Assembly (NCBI GenBank): GCA_009377695.1
Contig: WHTP01000005.1
Location: 23,068 to 87,067, forward strand
Direction of reading: 5' to 3'
DNA: 64,000 nucleotides
Source of the DNA: Hyphomicrobiales bacterium
GTDB taxonomy: Bacteria; Pseudomonadota; Alphaproteobacteria; Rhizobiales; Xanthobacteraceae
The number at the start of each line of letters is the position of its first letter. The first letter of the stretch is position 1. A model generated the notes under the pieces. It searched no databases. It was not told the origin of the DNA and was given only the letters and a program-made list of their open reading frames with translations. Below are positions 1 through 10,130 of the stretch, in pieces. The position numbers were made by a program, and so were the translations under genes.

Positions 1-811
1 CGGTGAGCGTCTGCGTACCGCCTTTGCCATCATCGATGGTGGCGGTAACGCTGTCGCCCTTTTTTTCGAGCTTGGTCACCTTCGCGCCGGTCAGGATCTT
101 GATACCCTGCTTTTCGAACGCCTTGCGCGCGAACGCGGCAATCTCCGCATCCTCGACCGGCAGGATCTGCGGCAGCACCTCGACGATGGTCACCTCGGCG
201 CCGAGCGTCCGGTAGAACGAGGCGAACTCGACTCCGATCGCGCCGGAGCCAATGACCAGGAGCGATTTCGGCATCCGCTCCGGGACCATGGCTTCGAAAT
301 AGGTCCAGATCAGCTTCTGGTCCGGCTCCAGGCCGGGCAACACGCGCGGCCGCGCGCCGGTCGCCAGAATGATGTGCTTGGCTTGATAGGTGCCCGGCCC
401 CAGCGCGCCCTTCGGTGCCTCGGCCGTGCTGGCCTTGACCGAGACCTTGCCCGCCGCCTCGATCTCCGCTTCGCCCCAGATGACCGACACCTTGTTCTTC
501 TTCATCAGGAAGCCGACGCCATCATTGAGACGCTTCGACACCGCACGTGAACGCTTGACGACCGCGCCCGGATCGAAGCTGACATTGTCGGCCTTGAGGC
601 CATAGTCCTTGGCGTGCTGCAGGTAATGAAAAATCTCGGCGGAGCGCAGCAGTGCCTTGGTCGGAATACAGCCCCAGTTGAGGCAGATGCCGCCGAGATG
701 CGCGCGTTCGATGATCGCAGTCTTGAAGCCGAGCTGCGCCGCGCGGATAGCCGTGACGTAGCCGCCAGGCCCGGAGCCGATGATGATAACGTCGAAACTC
801 GTATCAGCCAT
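1..811 (-). CDS. lpdA: Dihydrolipoyl dehydrogenase (E3), 3' end cut by window
   Basis: E3 of the pyruvate dehydrogenase complex reoxidises dihydrolipoyl groups with FAD and NAD+. The reading frame starts at an ATG ending at 811 and stays open to base 1, so about 270 residues are visible and the C-terminal dimer part lies outside the window. The N-terminus has the FAD dinucleotide motif GSGPGG, followed by the redox-active disulfide motif GGICLNWGCIPTKAL and, further on, a second Rossmann motif (VIGSGAIGVEFA) for NAD. It is the last gene of the minus-strand pdhA-pdhB-pdhC-lpd series, although two small genes lie between pdhC and lpd, so it may have its own transcript. Family assignment is secure; which 2-oxoacid complex it serves is inferred from position. 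Confidence 0.95.
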   Translation of the reverse strand, partial: MADTSFDVIIIGSGPGGYVTAIRAAQLGFKTAIIERAHLGGICLNWGCIPTKALLRSAEIFHYLQHAKDYGLKADNVSFDPGAVVKRSRAVSKRLNDGVGFLMKKNKVSVIWGEAEIEAAGKVSVKASTAEAPKGALGPGTYQAKHIILATGARPRVLPGLEPDQKLIWTYFEAMVPERMPKSLLVIGSGAIGVEFASFYRTLGAEVTIVEVLPQILPVEDAEIAAFARKAFEKQGIKILTGAKVTKLEKKGDSVTATIDDGKGGTQTLT

Positions 812-890
812 ATCTCTCACGTCCACGCATGGGGATGAGTTGGTTTGCACGCCGCCAGGAACGGCGTCTGGGCGGGGCAATTGAGGGACA

Positions 891-1397
891 TTACAGGGGT
901 TTGTCCAGCGCCGACTTCACGCAGTCGGCGTTGAGGTCGGCAAAGATGCGGTCGGCAGGCTCGAACAGCTCATCCAGGGCAGCGGGCGCCGTCTGCCGCG
1001 CGTCGGTGACCGCCTTGTCCACGGCCCTCGACAATTCGGTGTAGCGAGCCCGGATCGCTTCGTCGCGCAGATTGGCGAGATAGGTCCCGAGCGCACCGAG
1101 CTTGGCAACCGCGTTCGCTGCTTCGATCTGTTCGGGGGTCATAGCGGCGCCACCAGCACTTGCATTCTCGCGGTTCCTGCTGACGACGGAGGCGCGGAAC
1201 TTCGTCTGAAAATAGGCATCGATCACGTCCTTGCAAGTCCGCATATATTCGGTGCGGCCCACGTTGCGCTGGATGAGATCGACGAATAAGCCGTTGAGAT
1301 AGCCGTTGTAGATCGACGCCACGAGCGACAGCGTTGCAATGAACATCGGAAAATAGGTGACGAGGATCGTCCGAACCCTGGTTTCACTTTCGCTCAT
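891..1397 (-). CDS. Hypothetical protein with one N-terminal membrane segment
   Basis: 168 residues. I chose the ATG at 1397 (MSESETRVRT...) over an in-frame TTG at 1421 because it has a GGCGGGA-like site upstream. Residues about 10-32 form a single hydrophobic helix; the rest is soluble, helical and charged, with an Ala/Glu-rich stretch and a C-terminal Cys. It looks like a small inner-membrane-anchored protein. I recognise no domain. It lies between the cupin gene and lpd on the same strand, with about 80 bp to lpd. Confidence 0.6.
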   Translation of the reverse strand: MSESETRVRTILVTYFPMFIATLSLVASIYNGYLNGLFVDLIQRNVGRTEYMRTCKDVIDAYFQTKFRASVVSRNRENASAGGAAMTPEQIEAANAVAKLGALGTYLANLRDEAIRARYTELSRAVDKAVTDARQTAPAALDELFEPADRIFADLNADCVKSALDKPL

Positions 1398-1453
1398 GCT
1401 CAGACGTTTCCCGCCAGGCAATCAGGTCAAGAAACGAGCAGCATAGCCGGAAA

Positions 1454-1798
1454 TCAAAGCGTCGTCGTCGCCTCGTAAAACGGTGCGACCACATTTTTGA
1501 AGCTGATCGCGACGGTGTCCTCGACGGCCATGGCAGAGTGCAGCACGTTCGATGGATGATAGCTGACCTCGCCGGGGCCAATGTCGTAGGTTTCGCCGTC
1601 GCAGGTCATGCGCATGCGGCCGGTGATCACATAGATCGCTTGCTCCTCCGGATGTTGGTGCGGCCGTGCGCTGTCGCCGGCGCGCCAATGCATCTTCATG
1701 ACCTCGATCGACGAACCACGGACGACGGGCCCGCGCGCGTCGGAATGCGTCGGGGTCACCAGGTGATCCAGATTGCCGTCAAGCAGGACGCGAGGCAT
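1454..1798 (-). CDS. Small cupin-fold protein
   Basis: 114 residues with a single cupin_2 barrel. Motif 1 is visible around residues 46-60 (HQHPEEQAIYVITG) and motif 2 around 73-87 (DIGPGEVSYHPSNVLHS), so a metal-binding beta-barrel is likely. Substrate and reaction cannot be told from sequence. The ATG at 1798 is supported by AAGGAG about eight bases upstream. The roughly 270 bp between it and pdhC holds short open frames but nothing with gene-like features. Confidence 0.75.
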   Translation of the reverse strand: MPRVLLDGNLDHLVTPTHSDARGPVVRGSSIEVMKMHWRAGDSARPHQHPEEQAIYVITGRMRMTCDGETYDIGPGEVSYHPSNVLHSAMAVEDTVAISFKNVVAPFYEATTTL

Positions 1799-2070
1799 GG
1801 AAAGAGCTCCTTTAAATCGCTACTCTTGCACGTGAGTTTCAGGTCGGCAACGATCGGCCTCACCTTGGCGATTTGGTCGCGCAGCATGTCGCGGATTCGT
1901 TGGCGACCAGGTCTGCGCCGAAGCCGGCTTGCCAAGGAGCATCGAAGCACCCGGCGGCGTGGCGCCGGTCATCACCGGCGGCGCCTGACCCAGCCGGGGC
2001 TCGTCTTTCCAATCTGCATCCTCCCAAACGCGGCCCGTCTTGTGCGTCTGCAAATGGACTTTACACGGAC

Positions 2071-3477
2071 TTACACGACCATCATGACAGGATTTTCGAT
2101 CAACGTCTTGAACGCGCCGATGAGTTCGGCGCCGAGCACGCCGTCGACTGCGCGATGATCGGTCGAAAGCGTGACCGACATCATCCAGGCCGGTTCGATC
2201 TTGCCGTTCTTGACGATCGCACGCTCCTCGCCGGCGCCGACCGCGAGAATGGTCGCATGCGGCGGGTTGATGACTGCGGCGAAATCCTTGATGCCGTACA
2301 TGCCGAGGTTCGACACCGCGCTTGAGCCGCCCTGATATTCCTCGGGCTTGAGCTTCTTGGTGCGTGCGCGCGCGGCGTAATCCTTCATCTCGTTGGAGAT
2401 CACCGACAGCGACTTCGACTCGGCATGGCGCACGATCGGCGTGATCAGACCGCCCGGAATCGCCACTGCGACGCCGATATCGGAATGCTTGTGCTTGAGC
2501 ATGCCGCCTTCGGTCCAGGTCACGTTGGCATCAGGCACGCGCTGCAGCGCCAGCGCCAACGCCTTAATGACGAAATCGTTGACGGACAGCTTGTAAGCGG
2601 GTTTGCCGTCCTTGTCCTTCGGCGCGGACGCGTTGATCTCTTCGCGCGCCGCCAGGAGCTTCCCGATATTGCAGTCGAGCGTCAGGTAGAAGTGCGGGAT
2701 CGTCAGCTTGGCTTCGACCAGGCGCCGCGCGATCACCTTGCGGATATTGTCGTGCGGAATGACCTCGTAGCTGTCGGGCGGAAACAACGCGCGGATCTTG
2801 TCGTCGGACGGCGCCTGGATCGGGAGCGGTGTCCCGGCCGCGGCGGCGGGCGCCGCGGCGAGCCCCTTGCCCGACTTCGCGGCCTCGACGTCGCGGGCGA
2901 TGACCCGGCCATGCGGACCCGAGCCCTGGATACGGCCGACCTCGATGCCGGCGTCCTTAGCAAGCCGCCGCGCCAGCGGCGATGCGAACACGCGGTTGGC
3001 GCCGTGCGTCGGCGCCGGACCTGGAGCCGCCGCCTTCGCTGGCGCTGAAGGCTGCGGGGTACGAGCCGCTGGCGGTGTCGGCGGCGGTGCAGCGGGCCTT
3101 GCCGGCTCCGCGGTCATGGCGGCGGGAGCAGCCTTGGCGGGAGCAGCCTTGGCGGGAGCAGCCTCCTTGGCGGGAGCAGCCTCCTTGGCGGGAGCAGCCT
3201 TGCCGACCGCCGAAACCGCGGCCTTCACATCCTCGCCTTCTGAGGCGAGCACCGCGATGAGCTGGTTGACCGCCACATCCTGGGTGCCTTCCGGCACGAC
3301 GATCTTGGCCAGTACGCCGTCATCGATCGCTTCGTATTCCATCGTCGCCTTGTCAGTCTCGATCTCGGCAATGACGTCACCGGCCTTGACCGCATCGCCT
3401 TCTTTCTTGAGCCAACGCGCAAGGTTGCCCTTTTCCATCGTGGGCGACAGCGCGGGCATGAGGATGTTCACGGGCAT
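2071..3477 (-). CDS. pdhC: Pyruvate dehydrogenase E2, dihydrolipoamide acetyltransferase
   Basis: 468 residues. E2 carries acetyl groups on lipoyl-lysine and transfers them to CoA, forming the core of the pyruvate dehydrogenase complex. Domains in order: N-terminal lipoyl domain (residues 1-78, lipoylation site in the motif ETDKATME), an Ala/Pro-rich linker (about 85-160), a peripheral-subunit-binding domain (about 163-200, FASPLARRLAKDAGIEVG) and the 2-oxoacid acyltransferase catalytic domain to the end, with the active-site motif STDHRAVDG near the C-terminus. The first 50 residues are almost identical to those of PdhB (4324-5730), as expected where E1 beta has acquired a lipoyl domain. A palindromic repeat separates it from the upstream small gene at 3571. 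Confidence 0.97.
   Translation of the reverse strand: MPVNILMPALSPTMEKGNLARWLKKEGDAVKAGDVIAEIETDKATMEYEAIDDGVLAKIVVPEGTQDVAVNQLIAVLASEGEDVKAAVSAVGKAAPAKEAAPAKEAAPAKAAPAKAAPAAMTAEPARPAAPPPTPPAARTPQPSAPAKAAAPGPAPTHGANRVFASPLARRLAKDAGIEVGRIQGSGPHGRVIARDVEAAKSGKGLAAAPAAAAGTPLPIQAPSDDKIRALFPPDSYEVIPHDNIRKVIARRLVEAKLTIPHFYLTLDCNIGKLLAAREEINASAPKDKDGKPAYKLSVNDFVIKALALALQRVPDANVTWTEGGMLKHKHSDIGVAVAIPGGLITPIVRHAESKSLSVISNEMKDYAARARTKKLKPEEYQGGSSAVSNLGMYGIKDFAAVINPPHATILAVGAGEERAIVKNGKIEPAWMMSVTLSTDHRAVDGVLGAELIGAFKTLIENPVMMVV
3118..3204. repeat. 15-18-bp tandem repeats encoding the Ala/Pro linker of PdhC
   Basis: Five near-perfect copies of a unit like GGCGGGAGCAGCCTT, some with an added CTC, encode alternating AKAAP and AKEAAP blocks in the flexible linker after the lipoyl domain. 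Length-variable linkers of this kind are normal in E2 proteins; the copy number is likely to vary between strains. Confidence 0.85.
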
Positions 3478-3520
3478 ATCGGTTTCAATCCCGGCGGTTC
3501 GGTCTTGGCTTGTTGCGTTT

Positions 3521-3570
3521 GAGCATGATCTTGTCCAAAAAATCGGTTCCCACTTTTTGGGATCATGCTC
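3521..3570. repeat. Intergenic palindrome of the GAGCATGATC type
   Basis: Perfect 10-bp outer arms, GAGCATGATC (3521-3530) and GATCATGCTC (3561-3570), enclose a second stem formed by CCAAAAA and TTTTTGG. This resembles the RIME-like interspersed palindromes that I know from Rhizobiales genomes. It directly touches the stop codon of the gene at 3571-3879 and could terminate or stabilise that transcript before pdhC. Only this copy was seen in the window. Confidence 0.75.
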
Positions 3571-3879
3571 TTAGCTGATCGCACTGGTGCTGCCGACATC
3601 GGTCGGCCGTGCCATTTCAGCGTCGTAGATCGTGCGGACGCGTTCGATCACTTGGTCCTGGGTCAGATTGCTCCCGGTCGCATAGATGCGCGCAATATGA
3701 CGTGTCACATCGGCGAGCAACATCCCCCATGGGTCCGGATCGTCGAAGGCGCGGCGCAGCGAGACATGCAGGTCACCATCGACGACGACCGCGCGCAGCA
3801 CTTCGACCCCACCCTGCTCAAGGGCGACCGGGGGAACATGGAGCGCGTCGAAAACGGGGGCTGAATTGTCCGGCGCCAT
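3571..3879 (-). CDS. DUF5076-like protein between pdhB and pdhC
   Basis: 102 residues. The start MAPDNSAP at 3879 was preferred over an upstream in-frame ATG because GGGGAGAG lies just before it. The sequence is acidic and soluble, with the conserved-looking core ALHVPPVALEQGGVEVLRAVVVDG. From memory of rhizobial pdh clusters this is the small DUF5076-type protein found beside pdhC; function unknown. Its position inside the pdh operon suggests co-expression with the complex. Assignment to that family is by recall and should be treated as moderate. Confidence 0.65.
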   Translation of the reverse strand: MAPDNSAPVFDALHVPPVALEQGGVEVLRAVVVDGDLHVSLRRAFDDPDPWGMLLADVTRHIARIYATGSNLTQDQVIERVRTIYDAEMARPTDVGSTSAIS

Positions 3880-3896
3880 AGTCTCTCCCCTGTCAT

Positions 3897-4319
3897 CTAT
3901 CCCTTGCATGGGTAGCTCGTGGTCAGGTGCGCGACGAAGATCCGCGCGACATAGGCATTCGGCTTGGCTTTTGCGACGACGTTGTTCAGTTCGATCTCCA
4001 GCCACTCGAACGTTTGGGCGAGCGAGCCGCGGCTGCCTTCAGGCGGAAGGCAGAAGAGTCGTCCAAAACGATCGCCAGCAGCCTCCCCTTCTGAGCTCAA
4101 GAGGCCCTCGAACAGGCCGATGAGATAGTTCCGATACGCAGTCGATGCCCAACCCGCATTCCGCGACACCCGTTGCAGCACGCGATAGGTCTCCACCGTC
4201 ATCGGATGAAGGACACTCGTATGCGGCTGCAGAACAATACTCGGCTCCGCAACGGCACGCACGGGCATCGTGAGACTCGCAATACAGATGACGCACAAGG
4301 CCGATGCGAGCATCCGCAT
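3897..4319 (-). CDS. Secreted Rap1a/Tai-like small protein coupled to pdhB
   Basis: 140 residues. It begins with a signal peptide (MRMLASALCVICIASLTMP, likely cut near VRA-VAEP). The mature part ends FCLP...YPCKG with two cysteines (in RLFCLPPEG and SYPCKG) and a helical region between them, a pattern like the Rap1a/Tai family of periplasmic immunity-type proteins, many members of which have no known role. The ATG follows the pdhB stop by four bases (TGA-CGAC-ATG), so it is probably translationally coupled to pdhB. An exported protein inside a cytoplasmic enzyme operon is unexpected. The family call is tentative. Confidence 0.55.
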   Translation of the reverse strand: MRMLASALCVICIASLTMPVRAVAEPSIVLQPHTSVLHPMTVETYRVLQRVSRNAGWASTAYRNYLIGLFEGLLSSEGEAAGDRFGRLFCLPPEGSRGSLAQTFEWLEIELNNVVAKAKPNAYVARIFVAHLTTSYPCKG

Positions 4320-4323
4320 GTCG

Positions 4324-5730
4324 TCACCGATAACAGACAGCTTTCGCCGCCTCGACGACATCGGCGACCGACGGCAGCGTGAGCTTCTCCAGATTGGCGG
4401 CGTAGGGCATCGGCACGTCCTTGGAGGTGACGCGCAGCACCGGCGCATCGAGCCAGTCGAAAGCTTGCTCGACCACCTGGGCGGCGATCTCGGCGCCCAC
4501 GCCCGATTGCCGCCATCCCTCTTCGACCGTGACGATCCGGCCTGTCTTCTTCACCGACTCCACGATGGTATCGAGGTCCATCGGTTTGAGCGTCCGCAGG
4601 TCGATCACTTCGGCATTGATGCCGTCCTTGGCCAGTTCATCGGCGGCCTTGAGCGCATAAGTCATGCCCATGGACCAGGACACTAAAGTCACGTCGCTGC
4701 CGCTGCGCGCGATCCTGGCCTTGCCGATTGGGACCACATAGTCGTCGAGCTTCGGCACCGGAAAATGGTGCCCATAGAGAATTTCGTTCTCGAGGAAGAT
4801 GACGGGATTGGGATCGCGGATCGCCGATTTGAGCAGGCCCTTGGCATCGGCCGCCGTGTATGGCGCGATCACCTTGAGACCCGGAATGTGCGAGTACCAA
4901 GCCGTGAAGTCCTGGCTGTGCTGCGCGGCCACCCGCGCAGCTGGTCCGTTCGGACCGCGGAAGACGGCCGGCGTCGCCATCTGGCCGCCGGACATGTAAC
5001 GCGTCTTCGCGGCCGAGTTGATGAGCTGATCCATCGCCTGCATCGCGAAGTTGAAGGTCATGAACTCGACCACCGGCTTCAGCCCGGCCATCGCGGCGCC
5101 GATACCGACGCCGGCGAAACCATGCTCGGTGATCGGCGTGTCGATCACGCGCTGGGCCCCGAATTCCTGCAGCAGCCCTTGAGTCACCTTGTAGGCGCCC
5201 TGATACTCCGCAACTTCCTCACCCATGACGAACACGTTGGGATCGCGGCGCATTTCCTCGGCCATGGCATCCCGCAAGGCCTCGCGGACCGTCATGTTCA
5301 CGGTCTCGGTGCCGGCCGGAAGCTCGGCCTCGTCCGGGATCGCTTGTTTGGGCGCGGCAGGTGGTGCCTTGATCGCATCGCGCTCTTCGACGCGTGGCCG
5401 GGACTCCTCGACCTCCTCGGAGGTCGCCGGCTCACTTGGGGCCTTGCGAGGCGCCGGCTTGGCGGATTTCAGCGAACCTGCGTCTTCCCCTTCCCCCAGA
5501 ATCATCGCAATCGGCGTATTGACAGCGACGTCGACGGTCCCCTCCGGCACCAGGATCTTGCCGAGCGTGCCCTCGTCGACCGCTTCAACCTCCATGGTTG
5601 CCTTGTCGGTCTCGATCTCGGCGATGACGTCGCCGGACTTGACCGCGTCGCCCTCTTTCTTGAGCCATTTGGCAAGGTTGCCCCTCTCCATGGTCGGCGA
5701 GAGCGCGGGCATCAGGACTTCGATCGGCAT
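4324..5730 (-). CDS. pdhB: Pyruvate dehydrogenase E1 beta subunit with lipoyl domain
   Basis: 468 residues, longer than a plain E1 beta (about 330) because of an N-terminal lipoyl domain (residues 1-78, with ETDKATME lysine motif) and an acidic/proline linker. The transketolase-like pyrimidine-binding domain begins near [15 protein letters not shown] and contains [16 protein letters not shown]; the C-terminal transketolase domain contains DLRTLKPMD and [15 protein letters not shown]. With PdhA it decarboxylates pyruvate on TPP. The lipoyl-E1 beta fusion is typical of alphaproteobacterial complexes. Upstream, 5731-6100 is filled by palindromic elements that separate it from the 6097-6393 gene and pdhA. 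Confidence 0.97.
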   Translation of the reverse strand: MPIEVLMPALSPTMERGNLAKWLKKEGDAVKSGDVIAEIETDKATMEVEAVDEGTLGKILVPEGTVDVAVNTPIAMILGEGEDAGSLKSAKPAPRKAPSEPATSEEVEESRPRVEERDAIKAPPAAPKQAIPDEAELPAGTETVNMTVREALRDAMAEEMRRDPNVFVMGEEVAEYQGAYKVTQGLLQEFGAQRVIDTPITEHGFAGVGIGAAMAGLKPVVEFMTFNFAMQAMDQLINSAAKTRYMSGGQMATPAVFRGPNGPAARVAAQHSQDFTAWYSHIPGLKVIAPYTAADAKGLLKSAIRDPNPVIFLENEILYGHHFPVPKLDDYVVPIGKARIARSGSDVTLVSWSMGMTYALKAADELAKDGINAEVIDLRTLKPMDLDTIVESVKKTGRIVTVEEGWRQSGVGAEIAAQVVEQAFDWLDAPVLRVTSKDVPMPYAANLEKLTLPSVADVVEAAKAVCYR

Positions 5731-5759
5731 TGAGAGCGTTCCGTTGAGCGGATTCGAGT

Positions 5760-6100
5760 ACTAACGTGGCGGTTCAGAAGTTCGCCGTACTTGGCGGCTG
5801 GATTGGTGCGGCTGGATCGGTAGCGAGTTTCTGCACCAAGGCCACACTAGTGTCCCGATTCCGAAGTTCGTCCATTTCGCAGCGACCTCTTATACGAACT
5901 TCGGAATCGAAGGACACTAGCAACTCATTGAATCTAGTGTGGCTTTGGTCAGAAGTCCGCATGTCGGACTCGCCGCGAGAATGATGCGGACTTCTGAACC
6001 GCCACACTAGCAAGCTATCCGTGCCGGTGTCCCTTTGAATGCGAAGATCGCAAGGAGCATTTGCGGCAGGGCTGGGTGAACTTCGCATTCGGGACACTAG
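5760..6100. repeat. CTAG-bounded hairpin array, locus I (four hairpins)
   Basis: Four imperfect hairpins in tandem. H1 (5760-5850) is degenerate; its right end CTAG (5847-5850) is also the left end of H2 (5847-5920; outer stem CTAGTGTCC, inner stem GATTCCGAAGTTCGT). A 13-nt spacer (5921-5933) leads to H3 (5934-6010; CTAGTGTGG, inner arm GGTTCAGAAGTCCGCAT). H4 (about 6024-6100) has arms like GTGTCCC...GAATGCGAAG and a mutated left end. H2-spacer-H3 is one complete composite unit of 164 bp. The final CTAG supplies the TAG stop of the gene at 6097. The same composite recurs inverted at 27391-27556 and truncated at 10131-10229. Confidence 0.9.
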
Positions 6101-6393
6101 CGGGAAACCCGCGCGAGATTGGTCGCGACCGACACCGCCGACACGGCGACGATCAGGCAAGCGAAGAAGGCGACGAGCGCCTTGTTGACGGTTGAGGCAT
6201 GGACGGCCGCCTCGCCTTGCAGGCGGCCGATGGCAAACGGCCAAGCGACGATCGCGCGCACCACGAGGCCGCGCTGCCCCGGCGTCCCGGATATTTCACG
6301 TAGCGTGCGGACGTAGAAGGTGGCGCCTACGATCCAGCTGGCAACCGCTCCTGCAACGGCAAGACCGGCTACGATGTATGCAGCTTGAGCCAT
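6097..6393 (-). CDS. Small inner-membrane protein between pdhA and pdhB
   Basis: 98 residues with two predicted membrane helices (about 5-27 and 71-93) and a short basic loop between (YVRTLREISGTPGQRGLV). Function unknown. It starts 11 bp after the pdhA stop on the same strand and so is probably in the pdhA transcript. Its TAG stop lies in the terminal CTAG of the hairpin array, so the last residues may have been set by that insertion. Confidence 0.6.
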   Translation of the reverse strand: MAQAAYIVAGLAVAGAVASWIVGATFYVRTLREISGTPGQRGLVVRAIVAWPFAIGRLQGEAAVHASTVNKALVAFFACLIVAVSAVSVATNLARVSR

Positions 6394-6404
6394 GCGCGTC
6401 CCGG

Positions 6405-7433
6405 TCAGGCGTACACGTCGGTGTAGAGCTCCGAGACGTCCGGCTCGGCGTCGTGGGTTGCGAACTCGGCCGCTTCATTGACAACCAGGCGCACTTCGGC
6501 GTCGATCTTCTTCAGTGCGTCCTCGCTGCTCCACTTCTTCTGGAGCAATCGCGCACGCACCTGCTCGATCGGATCGTGCCCGGTCCGGTATTGATCGACC
6601 TCTTCCTTTGAGCGGTACTTCGCCGGGTCCGACATCGAATGACCGCGGTAGCGGTAGGTCAGCATTTCGAGAATGAGCGGTCCGTTGCCATCGCGGCACC
6701 ATTTCACGGCCTTCTCGCCCGCCGCCTTGACCGCACGAATGTCCATGCCGTCGACCTGCTCGCCCGGGATGCCGTGCGCCGCCCCGCGGGTCGCCAGATT
6801 GGTCGTCGCGGAGGCGCGCGCGACCGACGTACCCATGCCGTACTGGTTGTTCTCGATGATGTAGATAATCGGCAGCTTCCAAAGCTTCGCCATGTTGAAG
6901 CTTTCGTAGACCTGCCCCTGATTGGCAGCGCCGTCGCCGAAATAGGTCAGGCTCACATTGTCGTTGCCGCGATACTTGTTGGCGAAGGCAAGGCCAGTGC
7001 CGAGCGGCACCTGCGCGGCGACGATTCCATGACCGCCGAAGAAGCCCTTCTCGACGGAGAACATGTGCATCGAGCCGCCTTTGCCTTTGGAATAGCCGCC
7101 GCGGCGCCCCGTCAGTTCCGCCATGACGCCCTTCGGGTCCATGCCGCAGGCCAGCATGTGGCCGTGGTCGCGGTAGCCGGTGATGACCTGGTCGCCGTCC
7201 TTGAGCGACATCTGCATGCCAACGACGACCGCCTCCTGGCCGATATACAGGTGGCAGAACCCGCCAATCAGGCCCATGCCGTACATCTGGCCCGCCTTTT
7301 CCTCAAAGCGGCGGATCAGCAGCATGTCGCGCAACGCTTTGAACTCCTGGTCTTTGGTCAGGTCCGGCGGCGCGCCCCGGTTGTCAGGCGCCTCGGGAAC
7401 CGGCTGGGCGATTTTGCTGGTGGCGACTGCCAT
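6405..7433 (-). CDS. pdhA: Pyruvate dehydrogenase E1 alpha subunit
   Basis: 342 residues, normal for the family. The ATG at 7433 (MAVATSK) is preferred, with GAGGAG just upstream; an earlier in-frame start at 7445 is less likely. TPP/Mg binding is visible in GDGAANQGQVYESFNMA with the downstream IENNQYGMGT, and the phosphorylation-loop region YRYRGHSMSDP is conserved. It pairs with PdhB as the alpha2beta2 E1. First gene of the pdh series (minus strand); the 135 bp before it holds no recognisable gene. Confidence 0.97.
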   Translation of the reverse strand: MAVATSKIAQPVPEAPDNRGAPPDLTKDQEFKALRDMLLIRRFEEKAGQMYGMGLIGGFCHLYIGQEAVVVGMQMSLKDGDQVITGYRDHGHMLACGMDPKGVMAELTGRRGGYSKGKGGSMHMFSVEKGFFGGHGIVAAQVPLGTGLAFANKYRGNDNVSLTYFGDGAANQGQVYESFNMAKLWKLPIIYIIENNQYGMGTSVARASATTNLATRGAAHGIPGEQVDGMDIRAVKAAGEKAVKWCRDGNGPLILEMLTYRYRGHSMSDPAKYRSKEEVDQYRTGHDPIEQVRARLLQKKWSSEDALKKIDAEVRLVVNEAAEFATHDAEPDVSELYTDVYA

Positions 7434-7568
7434 TGAGCTCCTCAACGAAATGCCGGCCCAGACTAGGCCATTGGCCGCCCTCCCTTAGCCGAAATCCCGG
7501 CGGGACGAAAGCGCAGCCGGTGGGCAAGCAGATTGCTTTCGTTGAATAAACCCGCGCCGTTCCGGCTC

Positions 7569-7886
7569 CTACCGCCGTCGCAGCATCAGGGTGAGGTCGT
7601 TCGCGTCCACGTAGTTGAGCAGGGCCCGTGCCCGTTCGTCCAGCATGTCCGGATCGAGGCTTTGGGATTTCAGCAGGGCGACCCGTCGCTCCCATTGCTG
7701 GCGTTCGGACTTCAGCATATCCCGCTCGGAGGCCAGCCGCGCCATCTGAATGTCAAGCGCCTGCCGGGCCCGGATGCCGTGGTTGCCGGTATAGGCGTTG
7801 ACGCCGAAATAGCCGATGAGCAGCGCCGCGCCAAGATAGAGGCCGAGAGCGGTGAGAACTGTTCTGAGTCGCCTGCGGGTGACCAT
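7569..7886 (-). CDS. FtsB/DivIC-like septum formation initiator protein
   Basis: 105 residues. A short basic N-terminus (MVTRRRLRTVLT) is followed by one membrane helix (about 9-30) and then a coiled-coil region rich in Leu/Arg/Glu (IQMARLASERDMLKSERQQW), ending with ALLNYVDANDLTLML. This layout fits the FtsB/DivIC family, which bridges divisome proteins in the periplasm. In alphaproteobacteria the gene commonly lies between eno and pdhA, as here. The start at 7886 is chosen because the protein then begins just before the membrane anchor. Confidence 0.85.
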   Translation of the reverse strand: MVTRRRLRTVLTALGLYLGAALLIGYFGVNAYTGNHGIRARQALDIQMARLASERDMLKSERQQWERRVALLKSQSLDPDMLDERARALLNYVDANDLTLMLRRR

Positions 7887-7920
7887 TCCACGACCATGCA
7901 AGCCGCACGTTAAGGCAATC

Positions 7921-8736
7921 CTAATTGCTGGTCAGACGCCGCAGTCCAGCTTGCATCTCATTGAGCAGGAAGTTGCCAATTCTCTTCCCGCGGTTGCGAA
8001 GGAATTTGGTCGGTCCGGCGTCGACATAGTACGTCAGCAGGATGGAATCGCGCGTTTTGACGTCCGGCCCGACTGTATCAACGGAATGGTGGGTGTCGCG
8101 GTCGACCGCAAAGGCATAACCGGTATTCGGTGCGAAGGTCTTCTTCTCCACCGGCGGCCTGCTTCCGTCGGCAAGTTCCGCGTGGAAGATAGTGCCGATA
8201 TGCGTCGTCGAATTGTCTGTCGGCAGGTAGAACTGAACGGTGATGCCCTTCGAGGCGTGATCGGAATGGATATTGATGCTGTAGCCCGGTCCGTCACGCG
8301 TCAGGGTTGGAATCGGATAAAAACCGACGGCGGCATATTTCGGCCCGAACCGCCGTGCCAAGGCCGGCGCGAGCTTGCGAACCATTGCGTCGGATACCTC
8401 GCACGAACACAAGGCCGCACCGACGAGACTCCAAAGCCCACGCTGCTCGGCCGGCAGGCCCCGGATGTATTCCGGAAACAGGTCGATCTTGGCGCGCGTC
8501 ACCGTGCCATCCGCAAGGATGTCGTCCTTTCGGCTGCTGCGGCGGTACGAGGTCGTGCGCGGCATAGCGGCAAGCATCGCGCGATAGACGTCGTCCGGGA
8601 ACACGCGATCGAATTCGAGATGAAAGAATGGCTGCTGTTTCACGCGCGCCGCCTCGACCGACGCCGCGACGAAGCGGCTCAGATCGCTGATAGTCCCCCG
8701 CCGTTCGCTCCCCTGCCGAATTGTCGACTGATCCAT
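7921..8736 (-). CDS. 2OG-Fe(II) oxygenase-like protein
   Basis: 271 residues. The pattern HSDH (in INIHSDHASKGITVQFYLP), a later THHSVD and a following Arg (VKTRDSILLTYYVD) match the His-x-Asp...His...Arg arrangement of the prolyl-4-hydroxylase-like oxygenase superfamily, so iron and 2-oxoglutarate use is likely. Substrate unknown. It lies between the FtsB-like gene and eno on the same strand. No signal peptide or membrane helix is seen. Confidence 0.65.
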   Translation of the reverse strand: MDQSTIRQGSERRGTISDLSRFVAASVEAARVKQQPFFHLEFDRVFPDDVYRAMLAAMPRTTSYRRSSRKDDILADGTVTRAKIDLFPEYIRGLPAEQRGLWSLVGAALCSCEVSDAMVRKLAPALARRFGPKYAAVGFYPIPTLTRDGPGYSINIHSDHASKGITVQFYLPTDNSTTHIGTIFHAELADGSRPPVEKKTFAPNTGYAFAVDRDTHHSVDTVGPDVKTRDSILLTYYVDAGPTKFLRNRGKRIGNFLLNEMQAGLRRLTSN

Positions 8737-8819
8737 CCTGTTCGTCCCGGCAAAGACGGTCGCAAGATCTCCGCACCAAGCGCTTCAGGGTGCATGCGGA
8801 TCGCGGTCGCGACAAGACC

Positions 8820-10130
<1,311 letters not shown>

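Noticed and set aside
1820..2053. 77-codon minus-strand frame between the cupin gene and pdhC
   Set aside because: No recognisable motif, no ribosome-binding site, composition like random GC-rich sequence.
2798..3574. Long Ala/Gly-rich plus-strand frame opposite pdhC
   Set aside because: Antisense shadow of the Ala/Pro linker and lipoyl domain of a secure gene; length is due to codon bias.
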